Below are positions 23,180 through 23,891 of a stretch of 23,891 nt of DNA, piece by piece. The stretch is from CAZHZT01 sp964537285 (lineage in GTDB: Bacteria > Bacteroidota > Bacteroidia > Chitinophagales > Saprospiraceae). Location of the stretch: assembly GCA_964537285.1 (NCBI GenBank), contig CAZHZT010000085.1, positions 1 through 23,891 on the forward strand, written 5' to 3'. The first letter of the stretch is position 1. The number at the start of each line of letters is the position of its first letter. The position numbers were made by a program, and so were the translations under genes. Below the pieces are notes generated by a model, which was not told where the DNA came from, searched no databases, and saw only the letters and a program-made list of their open reading frames with translations.

Positions 23180-23830
23180 TTACATTCTAACATAAGTCAT
23201 TTCCCATGTATCCTCAGCAATATCCACATGAGGAAAAACATCATCCAGGTTGATTTCCAGGTTTGGAAACAGCACGGGGCTAACTTTTTCTCCTTTTACA
23301 ACAGGAGGAAGGCCTACGTATTTCCCTTCATCATTCCGGATAAACCTGCTTATAGATTGTTCGTGCGGAAATACCATCCAATACTCTTTTACACCTGCGC
23401 TTTCATAGACTTCGAATTTATATTTTTGATCTCTTTTAGAAGTACCCGGCGAAGTTATTTCTATGGTCCAATCCGGAGCGCCCAGACAACCTTGTTTGTC
23501 GATTTTATTTAAGTCACAAATCACACAAATATCTGGTTGGACGACCGTTTGAATTTCTTCATTTTTGCGAAGGTGCTCAGGAATGGGTAAACGAACATCG
23601 AATGGAGCGTGAAATACTTTGCATTCTTTTGCTCCAAAATAATACCATATTTTTGATAAGAGGCTAGCTGAAATTTCTTGATGAAAAGAATTCGGGGCAG
23701 CGGCCATTTTAAAAATTTTCCCCTTTATCAATTCGAGTTTTTCTTCAAGCTTCCAGCTTAGGTAGTCGGCGTAAGAGTAAGTTTTACTTAAATCTAGGTC
23801 TTGAATCGTCATTTCTTTGCATTTGAACAT
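23180..23830 (-). CDS. Uma2 family (DUF820) PD-(D/E)XK endonuclease-like protein
   Basis: The protein has 216 residues. It has the family fold and active-site pattern: an N-terminal helical part (YSYADYLSWKLEEKLELIKG), QPD with Asp100 in VVQPDICVICDLNKID, APDWTIEITSPGTSKRD with Glu124, then KYKFEVYESAGVKEYWMVFP. These correspond to the D...E-x-K-type core and the GV.EYW signature of Uma2 proteins. They are multicopy in cyanobacteria and Bacteroidetes, and their biological role is unproven. The start may be ATG 23830 or the internal ATG at 23812 (MTIQDLDLSKTY), which fits usual family lengths better. It is followed by MITE copy F and an intrinsic terminator. Confidence 0.88.
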   Translation of the reverse strand: MFKCKEMTIQDLDLSKTYSYADYLSWKLEEKLELIKGKIFKMAAAPNSFHQEISASLLSKIWYYFGAKECKVFHAPFDVRLPIPEHLRKNEEIQTVVQPDICVICDLNKIDKQGCLGAPDWTIEITSPGTSKRDQKYKFEVYESAGVKEYWMVFPHEQSISRFIRNDEGKYVGLPPVVKGEKVSPVLFPNLEINLDDVFPHVDIAEDTWEMTYVRM

Positions 23831-23891
23831 TATGGAAGTAAGGGATCAGGAAAATAATACCCTACCCATTTTACTTGTCCTTTTTTCCTCA

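Noticed and set aside
1..23180. Integron-like cassette array with the palindromes as attC sites
   Set aside because: The terminal sequences do not contain the attC core RYYYAAC/GTTRRRY pair, no integrase gene is visible, and two copies have 8-bp target duplications, which attC recombination does not make.
6971..23830. Defence island built from the PD-(D/E)XK and Uma2 genes
   Set aside because: Both families are common multicopy genes in Bacteroidota, lie 15 kb apart here and have no restriction, toxin-antitoxin or CBASS-type partners nearby.

Overview
The window looks like accessory chromosome of a Bacteroidota bacterium, most likely Saprospiria (Lewinella/Phaeodactylibacter-like). The evidence is several secreted proteins with type IX secretion (T9SS) C-terminal sorting domains, TAnnTTTG-type -7 promoter elements, a long Bacteroidetes-type NusB, a DUF1599-DoxX gene pair, AT-rich intergenic DNA and CCGTTNN heptanucleotide repeats. 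The lineage below phylum is inference.

Layout. 1-2800: minus-strand surface-polysaccharide genes (O-antigen ligase/polymerase family, sulfotransferase, and a possible 34-residue membrane peptide). 2889-6162: minus-strand housekeeping genes (nusB; DUF1599 followed by a DoxX-family membrane protein), with a perfect 32-bp hairpin between nusB and the DoxX gene. 6470-6544: tRNA-Val(GAC) with a clear promoter, then a frameshifted HTH gene and an AAA-ATPase-like/PD-(D/E)XK protein. 8681-11618: an outer-membrane barrel protein convergent with an alpha-helical protein of unknown role. 11837-17569: T9SS-exported proteins (a Reg_prop beta-propeller protein, a small type A protein, a type B protein) interspersed with gene wreckage (an Rhs fragment and a truncated right-handed-beta-helix-like gene) and REP-like hairpin clusters. 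18108-22199: a plus-strand T9SS operon (frameshifted BPSS1187-like hydrolase, propeller-like protein, class-C beta-lactamase-like serine hydrolase, and a stub consisting only of a signal peptide), coupled at two junctions by ATGA overlaps. 22436-23830: a small unknown protein and a Uma2-family nuclease on the minus strand.

The most interesting feature is a family of about 105-111 bp imperfect palindromes with at least five recognisable copies plus two solitary arm fragments. The two full-length copies (2680-2785 and 23054-23164) are each flanked by a different perfect 8-bp direct repeat, which identifies them as transposed miniature elements (MITEs). Their termini, GTTCTTTGACA...TGTCAAAGAAC, resemble the boxA antitermination motif. 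The central core is inverted relative to the arms in some copies. Most copies or fragments lie at, or just beyond, the 3' ends of minus-strand genes, sometimes within 1-15 bp of the stop codon. The family may act as mobile 3'-end transcription signals. The mobility evidence is direct; the regulatory role is inference.
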